The notes beneath the pieces were generated by a model, which worked only from the letters and a program-made list of their open reading frames with translations, was not told the origin of the DNA and searched no databases. The position numbers were made by a program, and so were the translations under genes. Positions 47,327 to 57,439 of a stretch of DNA of 64,000 nucleotides are shown here, piece by piece. The stretch comes from Sphaeramia orbicularis. Lineage: Eukaryota; Chordata; Actinopteri; Kurtiformes; Apogonidae. Location: assembly GCF_902148855.1 (NCBI RefSeq), contig NC_043964.1, forward strand, positions 8,744,582 to 8,808,581. Direction: 5' to 3'. The first letter of the stretch is position 1. Each line of letters begins with the position of its first letter.

Positions 47327-48342
47327 TAATAGATGATGTAACAGTAGGACATCTTTAAACCCTCATCCTCTGCAGGATCTGGAAGGGTTCAGAACCTGCA
47401 TCACATTGACGTGTCTGACTTTTAGACCAGGAAAGACTCTGGTGTGCACCTGACAGCATGCTGCTCCCTGATTGGACAGCTTCACTTCCTGTTAGCGGGG
47501 TCAGAGGTTGCACTGGGTCAATTCTGTCCTTTCCAGAGGGATTAACTGAGCCGATCTGATCCTGGTTAATCCACCATCACTGGAGCATAAAGCCGCCTCT
47601 CACACACACAATCATTTCCACTTTGCTTCATATCTGGGTTTAAAAAAAAGTCTAAAAAACACGTGTTAAGCAGATCAGCTGGAGTCTTTTGACCTCAGTG
47701 ACATTACAGGGAATTTACTAATCACTTTTACTTTAAATATTTTATCATTTTACATCAGTGACTCATAACTTTCACTTATTTTTGACCTAAAACCACCAAT
47801 CAGTAGCGTTCAGATATGTTGCCTCTGTTTTTTTTCCTCCATCTTTTCATTAATGTGTGTTATATCTGATTAACATCTGTAACATCTGCATCCAACTAAT
47901 GTCCACATGGCACTGGAGAATAAAACAGTTCAATCATTACAGTCACATAACACATATTTACAGCCCAGTTTTACACTTTATAATATCATGTTATGCTTTT
48001 TTCACATTTTATTGAGGAAATTTTATGTACGGAACTACTGATATTCAGCCTCTGTTGTTGTTCATTGTACTGGCCACTACAGAACAGTGTTCTCTACTTA
48101 ACACTGTTCCCTAGTGATGGTCAAATGAAGCCCCATGAATCATCAAGGCTTCCCAGCACATTAGTTCACCAAAAGGTTAACTGCTCAAAGTCTCACAGCA
48201 ACGGTGAATGCTGCCATCTGCTGTTCAAATGAAAATACGACAGGCATCACCCTGTTACCATGACCTGAGCTGACATGTATGAATAACTCTGGTATGCACG
48301 AACAATAAACATCAGATACTTATTTTGTTTTTTTAATTTTTA
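47327..48342. other. Intergenic, no gene seen
   Basis: No exon or domain recognised. 48112-48180 starts CTAGTGATGGTCAAATGAAG, which resembles another hAT terminus, but no matching right end was found. Confidence 0.5.
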
Positions 48343-49505
48343 GGTGACATGGTGGTGCAGTGGATAATAGTGATGGGACTTTTGGCTCTTTGAAGGGAGC
48401 TGTTCAATCAGGAGCCGTTCACTGAAAAGACTGGCTCTTTTATGTTTTTTGCATTATTTTGAAACACCAGTGTTTTAATGACTAAATAGGCTACATGTGA
48501 TGATTGACATTACATTTTAAAGGTGTTTAATTGGCGCGGCAGTAAATATTTTCTTACCGTAAAAAAGAATAGTTAGTTAAAATGTGTGGGTTAAATACAT
48601 GACATTAGGCAAATGCTGGAATTTGACAAAAAACATCACGGTACATAATGTGGACTTCTCTGTAGCTTAAAAATGAAGAAGAAAATAAAATATTTTCTTA
48701 TGAAATAACATTTAATTCTTCTCAAAACAAGAACAATAAATGTGTGTAGATAAAAGAAAAAAAAAGTTTGTAGATATATATTTTTTTGCAAATATTGCAA
48801 GTTGCATGCCCATCTTTTCTTTCTGAAAAGTGCATCCAAATACTCCTTTTTCTTTGGCTCATGACTCACAGGTGGTCACTCACTCACTCTCAAACTTTTC
48901 TCCAGTTTTGACCTGTCTTCCATCTCCACCTCCTCCAGTATGCTGACCTCATGCTTCAAACTGTTGTTTTTTTGCTAACTTCTTGCCATGAGACATACGC
49001 AGTGCACAAGCACTCTTTTTTTTCTGCTCCAACATTCTCCTCCTGCGCAATGCCTCCCCAGTGATGCTAAATTGACAGGCAATCGGACACTCCCTCCTTA
49101 AAACAAAAAATAAATGAACGGCTCTGTACAAAGACTCGGTTCCCATCGTTCATTTCAAAGAGCCGTTCAAAAGATTCGATTCGTTCATGAACATCACATC
49201 ACTAGTGGATAACACTTGTGCCTCACAGCAAGAAGGTCCTGGGTTCGATTCCAACACCAGTTGATGGGGTTCTCTCCGGGTACTCCGGCTTCCTCATACC
49301 AACCAAAGACATGCACTGATAGGTTAATCTAAATTGCCCATAGGTGTGAATGTGAGAGTGACTGTTTGTCTCTATAGGTCAGCCCTCCAATGAACTGGCG
49401 TCATGTCCAGGGTGTACCCCGCCTTCACCCATAAGTAGCTGGGATAGGCTCCAAGCGACCCCCGTGACCCTAGTGAGGATAAAGCAGGTTCAGAAAATGA
49501 ATGAA
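48343..49505 (+). repeat. tRNA-SINE-like fish repeat split by a hAT element
   Basis: GGTGACATGGTGGTGCAGTG joins, across the insertion, to GTGCCTCACAGCAAGAAGGT and CCTGGGTTCGATTCC (a B-box-like GGTTCGATTCC), then CTCCGGGTACTCCGGCTTCC, AAATTGCCCATAGGTGTGAA and GGGATAGGCTCCAAGCGACC, in the fixed order of a widespread fish SINE-like repeat, ending GATAAAGCAGGTTCAGAAAA. Confidence 0.75.
48368..49204. mobile_element. hAT-like element inserted in the SINE-like repeat
   Basis: Starts TAGTGATGGGACTTTTGGCT and ends ACATCACATCACTA; exact 8-bp duplication GTGGATAA at 48360-48367 and 49205-49212. Subterminal AGGAGCCGTTCA and AGAGCCGTTCAA blocks sit near the two ends. No transposase frame. Confidence 0.88.
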
Positions 49506-49512
49506 TTATTTA

Positions 49513-50259
49513 ATTTTCACATAGTAATAAATATAATACATGGTATCACAGCCATGACAACAATAAGAATACATTGTGTAAAGTTAACAAATGTGGTTTA
49601 TTATAAGCAAATGATTTAAATGATACAAAACAAATAATTTAAATAATACAATAACAAAGACAAAAGTATTTGGTGTGAGTATCAGTAAGTAAGTATGTGG
49701 TGCATGTTGTAAGTCTGAAATCAAGTTGTATATGTGTAAAAGTGGTGGGATGCATTAACAAAGGAAAAACTCAAACAGACCATATCACCAGTCTGATGCA
49801 TCTGCAGGGAAGGAGAGAGAGAGAATGTTAAAATAGCCACAGCTTTATAGACTGGTGACTCAAGGCCCAGGTGTCACTAGTGACTGGGATTTCTTGGAGC
49901 CATTCCTCCCAGACAATCACAATGGTTACCAAAAACCCTCAAGGGGCTTAACAAGTAAATTCTACAGTATGTGTATGAATGTGGACACCCATGCAGACAC
50001 CTGGCTTTGTGCTTAATTAAACTTACAATAAAAGCAAAACAAAAGTTTGCCCTTCCATTCATTTTTATACACAATTACATGTTTCTCCATTGTTCCTGGG
50101 TTGAGACGGTTCCTGTCTTTGTTTTTTAGGAAAACACCCTCTCGCATTGGCACTGAGGATGCAGGTGAACCTATCTTTCATTTTGTAGAGGTGAGGATAC
50201 TGGGTCTTACATCTACTCCAGCAGACCAGCAGATCCTCAGCTCCCGGGATGTTGACCTC
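49513..50259. other. Intergenic, no gene seen
   Basis: AT-rich flank of the immunoglobulin locus. No exon, domain or delimited element was recognised. Confidence 0.5.
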
Positions 50260-50261
50260 TA

Positions 50262-50661
50262 CAGGGGTTGGACAAAATAATGGAAACACCTTAAAAAATC
50301 AACAAAATATAATTTAATATGGTGTAGGTCCGCCTTTTGCGGCAATTACAGCCTCAATTCTCCGAGGTATTGATTCATACAACTTGTGAATTGTTTCCAA
50401 AGGAATTTTAAGCCATTCTTCAGTTAGAATACCCTCCAACTCTTTTAGAGACGATGGCGGTGGAAATCGACGTCTTACTTGAATCTCTAAAACTGACCAT
50501 AAATGCTCAATAATGTTGAGGTCTGGGGACTGTGTCGGCCATACGAGATGCTCAACTTCATTAGAATGTTCCTCATGCCATTCTTTAACAATTCTAGCTG
50601 TATGGATTGGGGCATTATCATCTTGAGGTGAAGGTGTTTCCATTATTTTGTCCAACCCCTG
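50262..50661 (-). mobile_element. Internally deleted Tc1-like transposon
   Basis: Perfect termini CAGGGGTTGGACAAAATAAT with TA at 50260-50261 and 50662-50663. The minus strand encodes the C-terminal third of a Tc1 transposase: QDDNAPIHTARIVKEW, WPTQSPDLNIIEHLWSVLE and RIEAVIAAKGGPTPY, the second holding the final D/E residues of the catalytic triad. The N-terminal DNA-binding and first catalytic parts are absent, so the 400-bp copy is non-autonomous. The remaining frame is open through the terminus (50679-50314). Confidence 0.9.
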
Positions 50662-50707
50662 TATAAGATAATGATCCACCTCTGCAGTTCACACAACAGG
50701 ACACTTA

Positions 50708-51100
50708 ATAGATGGAGATATTTCTATTCTTTATATCAAATGATGCATTCAATAAAAATATTTTAATTAAACTTGTTTTGTATTTATTTGTTCCCATGAA
50801 AATAAAATTGTTATATACAGCCAGTCATGACAAGAATAACATGTTTCCTAAATTCTTAATATTTTTATAAAGTGTACATAAAATGTAAGTCACCACAGAT
50901 AAGATTGTAGGTCAATACTTCATGTCTAGTATTAGAGAGGTCTGAATAACTGAAACTGATGTTTCATCCTCCATCAGTGAAACCTCATGTCTCTACTCGC
51001 CTTCTTTCCCAGAATGCACCTGCAGGTCTCCACTCATTACTCATAACTTCATGTAAATGAAGGGGTCAAAGGTCAACTCTATGAATGAAAAGGTAATGCT
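50708..51100 (+). pseudogene. Relic 3' flank of a lost plus-strand IgL C exon
   Basis: From about 50708 the sequence matches the 3' UTR and flank of the cluster B constant exon (57550 onward): ATTCTTTATATCAAATGATG, CATTCAATAAAA (poly(A) signal 50751-50756), TTGTTTTGTATTTATTT, then the downstream E-box/octamer-like pair (51017-51023, 51051-51058). The constant exon itself is missing. The array therefore once extended, or was duplicated, beyond this edge, 47 bp from the Tc1-like element. Confidence 0.75.
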
Positions 51101-51349
51101 ACTTGTTCTGTCAAATCATTGTGCATTTGTGATGTCAGTGACTTGCTGGTTTGGAAACTTTACACTGGACCAAACTGGACAAACAAATATGATTTAACAG
51201 TGTTTTATAATCAACACAGATCAGATTCTCTTGAAGTTTTGGTTCTGAAAATGTTATTTTATTTCATACATATAATATAAGAGATAAATCACCTAACGAC
51301 AGTTTATTCTCTGTCCAAAGATCAGACACATTATATTTAAATACAGTTC

Positions 51350-51388
51350 ATTTACATAGAGTTAAATATAAAGTCAGGCGTGCAGGTG
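51350..51388 (-). promoter_or_regulatory. Candidate IgL 3' enhancer, cluster A
   Basis: Downstream of C(A) on its strand: E-box CACCTGC (plus-strand GCAGGTG 51382-51388), 24 bp, octamer-like ATGTAAAT (plus-strand ATTTACAT 51350-51357). Repeated at the other constant genes. In catfish the IgH 3' enhancer works through octamer and muE5 sites, so the pairing is suggestive; function here is inferred. Confidence 0.5.
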
Positions 51389-51838
51389 CATCCTGGGAAA
51401 GAAGAGAGGGCGGAGCAGAGAGGAGACGTTTCACTGATGAAGGATGAAAATACAGTTTCATTTCATACAGTTCATTTGAACTGACTTGGATTCAAGTCAC
51501 ATCAATCACTTTTCTTTAGTGTTTTTATTGTTGTGGTTCTGAAATGTGAGATCCTTTGACTACCTATAAATTCATATTTTATTAGATTATTTAAATTTCA
51601 GGAAATGAGATTGAGTTCATTTACTCACTTTATAAAAAACAAACTCAAACTATATTTGATCACAGAGATTTTATTTGATTGAAAACGTAGCGATTGCAAA
51701 GCTGATCCAGTATCTCCATCTAACTGTTCCAACATTGATTGTAAGCATGCAGACACATGTTGTGTATCATCTAAACCTTGTTCAGACCACACAGCTCAAA
51801 CAGTGCACAAGCAGGTTTCAGATGGTGCTTCTGGTCCT

Positions 51839-52167
51839 CTACTGTTGCTCAGTGGGACACGCTGACTTGTTGATGTGTTTCTCTGAAGTGTGGGAGCCCA
51901 CAGACACTTTACATGTGTAAACCTGATCTGTGTTCCAGTCTGACGTCTGGATGGACAGGTAGCTGCTGATTTGGAAAGTCTGGTCTGGTTGCTGAACAGC
52001 GGTGCTGGTAGAGATCCCAGTGCTCAGCGGACTCCCAGCAGACAACCAGGTCACATGTGCAAAAGCCACAGACTGACTGGACAGACAGACCAGAGTGGCT
52101 TTGTTGGACTGGAGCTCAGCAGCGGACGGAGGGAAGACTGTCAGGACAGGAGGAAGGACGATGCAGC
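51839..52167 (-). CDS. IgL constant exon, cluster A
   Basis: Single constant-domain exon of an immunoglobulin light chain, sigma/L2 type by context. Acceptor TATTTTCAG precedes 52167; the exon begins in phase to give Ser with the J donor base, then reads CIVLPPVLTVFPPSAAEL, ATLVCLSS, VTWLSAG, VYTCKVSVG and stops after SACPTEQQ. Domain cysteines (LVC, YTC) and Trp are present, and the Cys near the C-terminus can bond the heavy chain. Unlike clusters B and C, the second residue is Cys (SCIVLPP against SSSVPPP). Poly(A) signal on the minus strand at 51675-51670. Confidence 0.92.
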
Positions 52168-53074
52168 CTGAAAATACACCCACCACACCAACATACATCA
52201 TACATGAACAACAATGACATGTACGGAAAACATAAAGGAACCAGGAGACAAACATCAACAGGATGATGGTTGTGTTTACTTATTTGAACTCACTGGTGTT
52301 TATTGAACAGATAAGTTTATTCATGATTATTTCCTGTATTTGTACATTTATATGCTTCATATGATTATTTTAACTGCACAAACTACATTTACTTATTTAC
52401 TCAAAATGTTGCAATTTTGCACTTTTAAAAAGAAAAAAAATATTCAGTGATTTTTATGTTTCTACCAAGAGACAAAAAGACATAAATAAATATTTCACTC
52501 TTTATAAATGAACCATTTGTTTCTATTTTCTTATTCCCAATTAAAAAATATTGTTATAAATATAATCATTTTTTATATCAGTACCAGTATTCTCTTGTGG
52601 TAAAAAAAAAAAAAACACTAAAAAGATGTTTTCAATCATCTCATACATTATGCAAAAAAATTAAATCATATGTAATATTTAAATCATAAGTCACATATAA
52701 TAATGATTTGGAAAAACTGTTGGTAGAATAATATAAATTAACCTCATAATGAAACTTAATAGATGGTTTACAGGTATTAAAGAAGTTGTTATAGGTTGTG
52801 AAATAATATGAACATAAGTGTGAAAATGTCTTAAATCCAAAACATATTTTGCAGACTTAAAAAAATCTAATTAAATAATGATTGTGAAATTATTAATGAT
52901 ATAAGTTTTAAAAATGAATTATGGAAAATTACTCTTGATTGTAAAACTCAACATTAAAGTAAATGTACAACCATATTACAGTATTAAATACAATAATAAT
53001 GCAGATATTTTCTCCTCTAATGCCTCAGAGATAGAAAATCGCTGTGATTTAGTTGTGATTTTAAAGGTACTTAC

Positions 53075-53108
53075 TTGTCACAGTCAGCTTGGTGCCTGGT
53101 CCGAATAC
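53075..53108 (-). CDS. IgL J segment, cluster A
   Basis: Codes VFGPGTKLTVT plus one base before the donor GTAAGT (53074-53069). The FGxG motif is that of a light-chain J. The coding sequence is identical in clusters B and C. Confidence 0.93.
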
Positions 53109-53147
53109 CACAGTGATTCAGTTTGTGTACACGCTCGTACAAAAACC
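53109..53147 (-). promoter_or_regulatory. J recombination signal, 23-bp spacer, cluster A
   Basis: Plus-strand CACAGTG (53109-53115), 23-bp spacer, ACAAAAACC (53139-53147). Both elements match consensus. Confidence 0.93.
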
Positions 53148-53494
53148 TCCTGAAACTGAAACCTCCTTTAAAGACAAACTTTCACTCAAAACATCTCATT
53201 TCTGTGTTTCCTGTGTGTTTATGATCCATAACACTGATCCACATGAGGACTGACTGTGAATATTTGACAGTTTGTTTGAATTTAACTCTTATGTTTAATG
53301 ACCATTGAATTCAGTGTGATTGTAGTGACACTGGTCTGCATATGTTCATCATTCAGAAAGTCCAGGAAAGTTCATTAAATTCCCAGTTTTTACTTTTGTT
53401 TTCAATATTTGAAATAACTGTCTTTAATTTAATGCAGGCTTGGTGGTTAATTTTCCTTGTAATTTCTATAAACTTTAGTTACTCTGTCACTGAG

Positions 53495-53522
53495 GTTTAT
53501 TGTCATGATGTGATTCACTGTG
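53495..53522 (-). promoter_or_regulatory. V recombination signal, 12-bp spacer, cluster A, altered nonamer
   Basis: Plus-strand heptamer CACTGTG at 53516-53522 and 12-bp spacer CATGATGTGATT. The nonamer region reads GGTTTATTGT, one A more than the GGTTTTTGT of cluster C, so with a 12-bp spacer the nonamer is GTTTATTGT. Confidence 0.85.
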
Positions 53523-53852
53523 ATACGTACACCTTCGCAGTATTGTCCCATCTCTGACAGAAATACTGAGCAGAGTCTCCTACCTCTGCACGTTTAATGA
53601 TCAATTGGTACTCCATATTTGATACAGATGTAGAGTTAAATCGATCAGAGGAGAATCCTGTTCCATAGGTGGGTGAACTGTGACTATGAAAAAAGTACAG
53701 AACAAACTGAGGAGCTTCACCAGGAACCTGTTTATACCAGACGATTTTAATGCGATCATATCTGTCCATTTTACAGTTGAGAACAACCTCTTGTCCTGCA
53801 GAAACTGTGTGGACAGCAGGCGTCTGAGTCAGGACTGTTACTGCATCAACAT
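53523..53852 (-). CDS. IgL variable exon, cluster A
   Basis: Light-chain V exon after acceptor TTGACAG. Reads (Y)VDAVTVLTQTPAVHTVSAG, VVLNCK, WYKQVPGEAPQFVLYF, a long CDR2 (HSHSSPTYGTGFSSDRF), then VGDSAQYFC and CDR3 start QRWDNTAKVYV to the heptamer. Both domain Cys and the Trp are present and the frame is open. The YKQVPG...PQFVL framework with long CDR2 and RWD CDR3 matches teleost L2/sigma V segments as I recall them. CDR1 has one codon more than V(B) and V(D). Confidence 0.92.
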
Positions 53853-53945
53853 CTGTCAACAAACACAAAAATAAATGGATGAGAAATCATGAAATCTTCC
53901 TGCTTCAAAATATGTGTGAATGACAGAAGCAGGAGAATATCTTAC

Positions 53946-53985
53946 ATGTTAGAGCAGTGATGAGAGTGCAGAGGGTCACCAGCAT
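53946..53985 (-). CDS. IgL leader exon, cluster A
   Basis: ATG at 53985; codes the 13-residue start of a signal peptide, MLVTLCTLITALT, plus one base, then donor GTAAGA. Identical in all four clusters. Confidence 0.92.
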
Positions 53986-54064
53986 GTTGTCAGTGTGTGG
54001 AGTAAACGTCCTTTACTGTCCAGATGAGACGACAACAGAGATGTGAGGAGAACAGAGACTGAAG

Positions 54065-54138
54065 TTTATAAAGAGACTGAGGAGGAGGAGGAGGAGGAGG
54101 AGGAGGAGGAGGAGGAGGAGGAGGAGGAGGAGGAGGAG
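54065..54138 (-). promoter_or_regulatory. V(A) promoter: TATA box and (GAG)20 tract
   Basis: TTTATAAA (54065-54072) lies about 80 bp upstream of the V(A) ATG, followed by 60 nt of pure GAG repeat (54079-54138). No consensus octamer ATGCAAAT is visible within 150 bp; ATGAATAG just beyond the repeat is the nearest AT-rich candidate. Confidence 0.7.
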
Positions 54139-55200
54139 TTTCACTATTCATTACACATTTGTACATATATGATATTCTTCTGTTTCATAGTAAATCCTTA
54201 ATGTTTTGTTGCTTCCTCTTCTTTAATTTCTTTTTTCATCTACTTCAGTGTGTTATAAACTCATCTGTGCTCCTGAGGTAAATATTGTCTAATATTAAGT
54301 CAGTCCTTTTGTAAGTGATGTCTACGTTCTAATATGAACATGAATAAGATTCATTCACACATTTCCTACTTAGACTATGAACGTCAAAGAAAAGTTTATT
54401 TATATAACACATTTAAAACACCACAAGCTGCCCAAAGTGATGTATAGAGAAAGTAAACTACATAATATGATAAAATGGTAAAATATAAAAATGTACTAAA
54501 GCTGAAGAAAAACAAAACAGATGCAAAAAATAACATAGATAAGAAGTTGATGTGCTCCTGTGGTCTGGTTCTGGTTCTGGTTCATTTTGGACCATCTGTA
54601 GCTGGTTCACAGAGAGCTGGTCCAACCTGTAGTACAAAGAATTCCAGTAATCCAGTGGAGATGGAATAAACATGTGGACCACAGACTGGAACTGGTTTAT
54701 AAACAGATACGGGTTCAACTTCTGCTAAAAGAGCTGGACAACAAAGCTGGAGTTGACATAAAAACAAATGAAAACAAATAAAGCACAAAAAAGAATTAAT
54801 AAGAACAATAAAAGTAATGATACATTAAAAAATAAAGCCAACCTCTCACAGAGTTAAAAGCCAATTAGAAAAAAAAAAATGTTTTAAGAGAAGATTAAAA
54901 AAGTCAGCCTGCCTGATGTGCAAAGGTAGTTCATTAATTAGGATAAGAAATTATTGTCATTATACAGTGGTTCACTTTTAATACAGATGAAGTAAAATTT
55001 CTATAAAGATATTAATTTTGCCCAAAGAAACATATCAAAACTTACAGCGAATAGTACAAAGACAGATAAAACTACTAGAAAAATATATTGAACATATACA
55101 AACAGCTAGTTCAACATAAAAGACTGAAGTTAAAAGGATGAAACTTCAGCTATGGATTTGTAAAAAGTGATTTAAGTCAAGTAAGTTATCCATGATTGTT
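54139..55200. other. Head-to-head spacer between clusters A and B
   Basis: Divergent-promoter spacer of about 1.1 kb. 54388-54440 (GTTTATTTATATAACACATT, CAAGCTGCCCAAAGTGATGT) is a common fish dispersed repeat. The whole spacer recurs at 61100-63580. The site ATCTGTAG at 54594-54601 is empty here and holds a 1.4-kb hAT element in the other copy. Confidence 0.75.
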
Positions 55201-55204
55201 GTAA

Positions 55205-55263
55205 CTCCTCCTCCTCCTCCTCCTCCTCCTCCTCCTCCCCCTCCTCCTCAGTCTCTTTATAAA
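55205..55263 (+). promoter_or_regulatory. V(B) promoter: (CTC)n tract and TATA box
   Basis: CTC repeat at 55205-55249 with one CCCC interruption, then TTTATAAA at 55256-55263, about 80 bp before the leader ATG. The arrangement mirrors V(A). Confidence 0.7.
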
Positions 55264-55342
55264 CTTCAGTCTCTGTTCTCCTCACATCTCTGTTGTCGTC
55301 TCATCTGGACAGTAAAGGACGTTTACTCCACACACTGACAAC

Positions 55343-55382
55343 ATGCTGGTGACCCTCTGCACTCTCATCACTGCTCTAACAT
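55343..55382 (+). CDS. IgL leader exon, cluster B
   Basis: ATG at 55343, MLVTLCTLITALT plus one base, donor GTAAGA at 55383. The intron to the V exon is 83 nt. Confidence 0.9.
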
Positions 55383-55465
55383 GTAAGATATTCTCCTGCT
55401 TCTGTCATTCACACATATTATCAAATATCAACCTTTCATTCATGCATTTTTCTATTATTTGACAG

Positions 55466-55792
55466 ATGCTGATGCAGTGAAAGTGCTGACTCAGATGCCT
55501 GCTGTCCACACAGTTTCTCCAGGACAAGAAGTTGTTCTGAAATGTAACATTCAGACAGATTATACCCATGTCAGCTGGTATAAACAGGTTCCTGGTGAAG
55601 CTCCTCAGTTTGTTCTGAGATTTTATCATAGTGAAAGTTCACCCAGCTATGGAACAGGATTCTCCTCTGATCGATTTAACTCTAAAACTACGTCAAACAT
55701 TGATTACCAGCTGATCATTAATCGTGCAGAGGCAGGAGACTCTGCTCAGTATTTCTGTGGGACATAGAATAGTTCTCCTTATACAGCTGTAT
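55466..55792 (+). pseudogene. IgL variable exon, cluster B, stop codon in CDR3
   Basis: Reads (Y)ADAVKVLTQMPAVHTVSPG, VVLKCN, VSWYKQVPGEAPQFVLRF, long CDR2 HSESSPSYGTGFSSDRF, AGDSAQYFC, then GT and a TAG stop at 55765-55767. In V(A) and V(C) that codon is TGG (Trp of the RWD motif), so one G-to-A change explains it. The exon is otherwise open and its recombination signal is perfect. The stop lies 25 nt before the heptamer, farther than usual V-end trimming. It may be a pseudogene or serve only as a sequence donor. Confidence 0.88.
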
Positions 55793-55820
55793 CACAGTGA
55801 ATCACACCATGACAAAAACC
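55793..55820 (+). promoter_or_regulatory. V recombination signal, 12-bp spacer, cluster B
   Basis: CACAGTG (55793-55799), 12-bp spacer AATCACACCATG, ACAAAAACC (55812-55820). Full consensus. Confidence 0.94.
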
Positions 55821-56166
55821 TCAGAGACAGAGTCAATACTGTTTGGAGCATTTATTAAAAACAGTAAGCAACTAAGCTTCCATAAATTAAGAAAAGACAC
55901 TTAAAATATTGAAAATTAAAGTAAAAATAAACAATTTAATGAACTTTCCTGGACTTTCTGAATGATGAACATATGCAGACCAGTGTCACTACAATCACAC
56001 TGAATTCAATGGTCATTAAACATAAGAGTTAAATTCAAACAAACTGTGAAATATTCACAGTCAGTCCTCATGTGGATCAGTGTTATGGATCATAAACACA
56101 CAGGAAACACAGAAATGAGATGTTTTGAGTGAAAGTTTGTCTTTAAAGGATGTTTCAGTTTCAGGA

Positions 56167-56205
56167 GGTTTTTGTACGAGCGTGTACACAAACTGAATCA
56201 CTGTG
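56167..56205 (+). promoter_or_regulatory. J recombination signal, 23-bp spacer, cluster B
   Basis: GGTTTTTGT (56167-56175), 23-bp spacer, CACTGTG (56199-56205). With the 12-bp V signal this gives legal 12/23 joining by deletion within the cluster. Confidence 0.94.
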
Positions 56206-56239
56206 GTATTCGGACCAGGCACCAAGCTGACTGTGACAA
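56206..56239 (+). CDS. IgL J segment, cluster B
   Basis: VFGPGTKLTVT plus one base, donor GTAAGT at 56240. Identical coding sequence to J(A) and J(C). Confidence 0.93.
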
Positions 56240-57110
56240 GTAAGTACCTTTAAAATCACAACTAAATCACAGAGATTTTATTTAATTTTTTTGTTTCTAA
56301 TGTATTTGAAGTAGAAATATCTACATTTTCAGTATATTTAATACCATGTTAATGATAAGTTTGTACTTTTGCATCTATGTTGAGTTTTCAATACAGGAAA
56401 TATTTTTCACAATTCATTTCATAACATGTACTTCTATAATTTCATATTCATTAATTAATAAGAGTTTTTCCTCTTCATTATTGCTTTTGGATTAAAGACA
56501 TTTTAAAAGTTATATTTAATTTTCACAATTCATAACAAGTTTTTTTAATTCAGTAAAAATATCTACCAAATTTTGTTATGATGTTAATTTACATTATTCT
56601 ACTAAGACTGATTCCAAATCATTATTACATGTTTTAAATTCACTACATTATGTATGAAGGGACTGAACATATGTTTTAGTCACTATTACCTATACAGAAA
56701 GCTGGTAGTGATATAAAGAAATTGTTATGTTTAGATTAATCTTTTTACTGGGGATATGAAAATAGACACAAAAGTGTGAATTAATAGAGTAAAATGTTTA
56801 CAAAGGTCTTTTTGTCTCGTATTGAAATCAAATAAAATTCACAGATTATTTATATTTGTTTAAATGTTAAGAAAAAGTCATTTAATTAAATCTGGTTTGT
56901 TCAAGTAAAATAAATATATGAGACAGGTAAATGTACAAATACAGGAAATAATCATAAATAAACTTATCAGTTCAATAAACACCAGTGAGTTCAAATAAGT
57001 AAACACAACCATCATCCTGTTGATGTTTGTCTCCTGGTTCCTTTATGTTTTCCGTACATGTCATTGTTGTTCATGTATGATGTATGTTGGTGTGGTGGGT
57101 GTATTTTCAG

Positions 57111-57439
57111 GCTCCAGCGTCCCTCCTCCTGTCCTGACAGTCTTCCCTCCGTCCGCTGCTGAGCTCCAGTCCAACAAAGCCACTCTGGTCTGTCTGTCCA
57201 GTCAGTCTGTGGCTTTTGCACATGTGACCTGGTTGTCTGCTGGGAGTCCGCTGAGCACTGGGATCTCTACCAGCACCGCTGTTCAGCAACCAGACCAGAC
57301 TTTCCAAATCAGCAGCTACCTGTCCATCCAGACGTCAGACTGGAACACAGATCAGGTTTACACATGTAAAGTGTCTGTGGGCTCCCACACTTCAGAGAAA
57401 CACATCAACAAGTCAGCGTGTCCCACTGAGCAACAGTAG
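57111..57439 (+). CDS. IgL constant exon, cluster B
   Basis: Acceptor GTATTTTCAG, then SSSVPPPVLTVFPPSAAEL, ATLVCLSSQSVAFAHVTWLS, VYTCKVSVG, end SACPTEQQ and TAG. From PPVLTV onward the protein is the same as C(A). Poly(A) signal AATAAA at 57594-57599. It can only pair by deletion with the stop-bearing V(B), so its use may depend on inversion with a neighbouring V. Confidence 0.93.

Noticed and set aside
50314-50679. Apparent intact 121-residue Tc1 transposase gene
   Set aside because: It is only the C-terminal part, opened by chance through the terminal repeat; the N-terminal half of the transposase is absent.
52057-52266. Opposite-strand frames over the C exons (MQKPQTDWTDR..., MESLVWLLNSG...)
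   Set aside because: Antisense shadows of the constant exon, repeated only because the exon is repeated.
57020-57110. Open frame running from the intron into the IgL C exon (MMFVSWFLYVF...), kept in clusters A, B and C
   Set aside because: It is intron plus acceptor sequence copied by recent duplication; the true exon starts after GTATTTTCAG in phase with the J donor.
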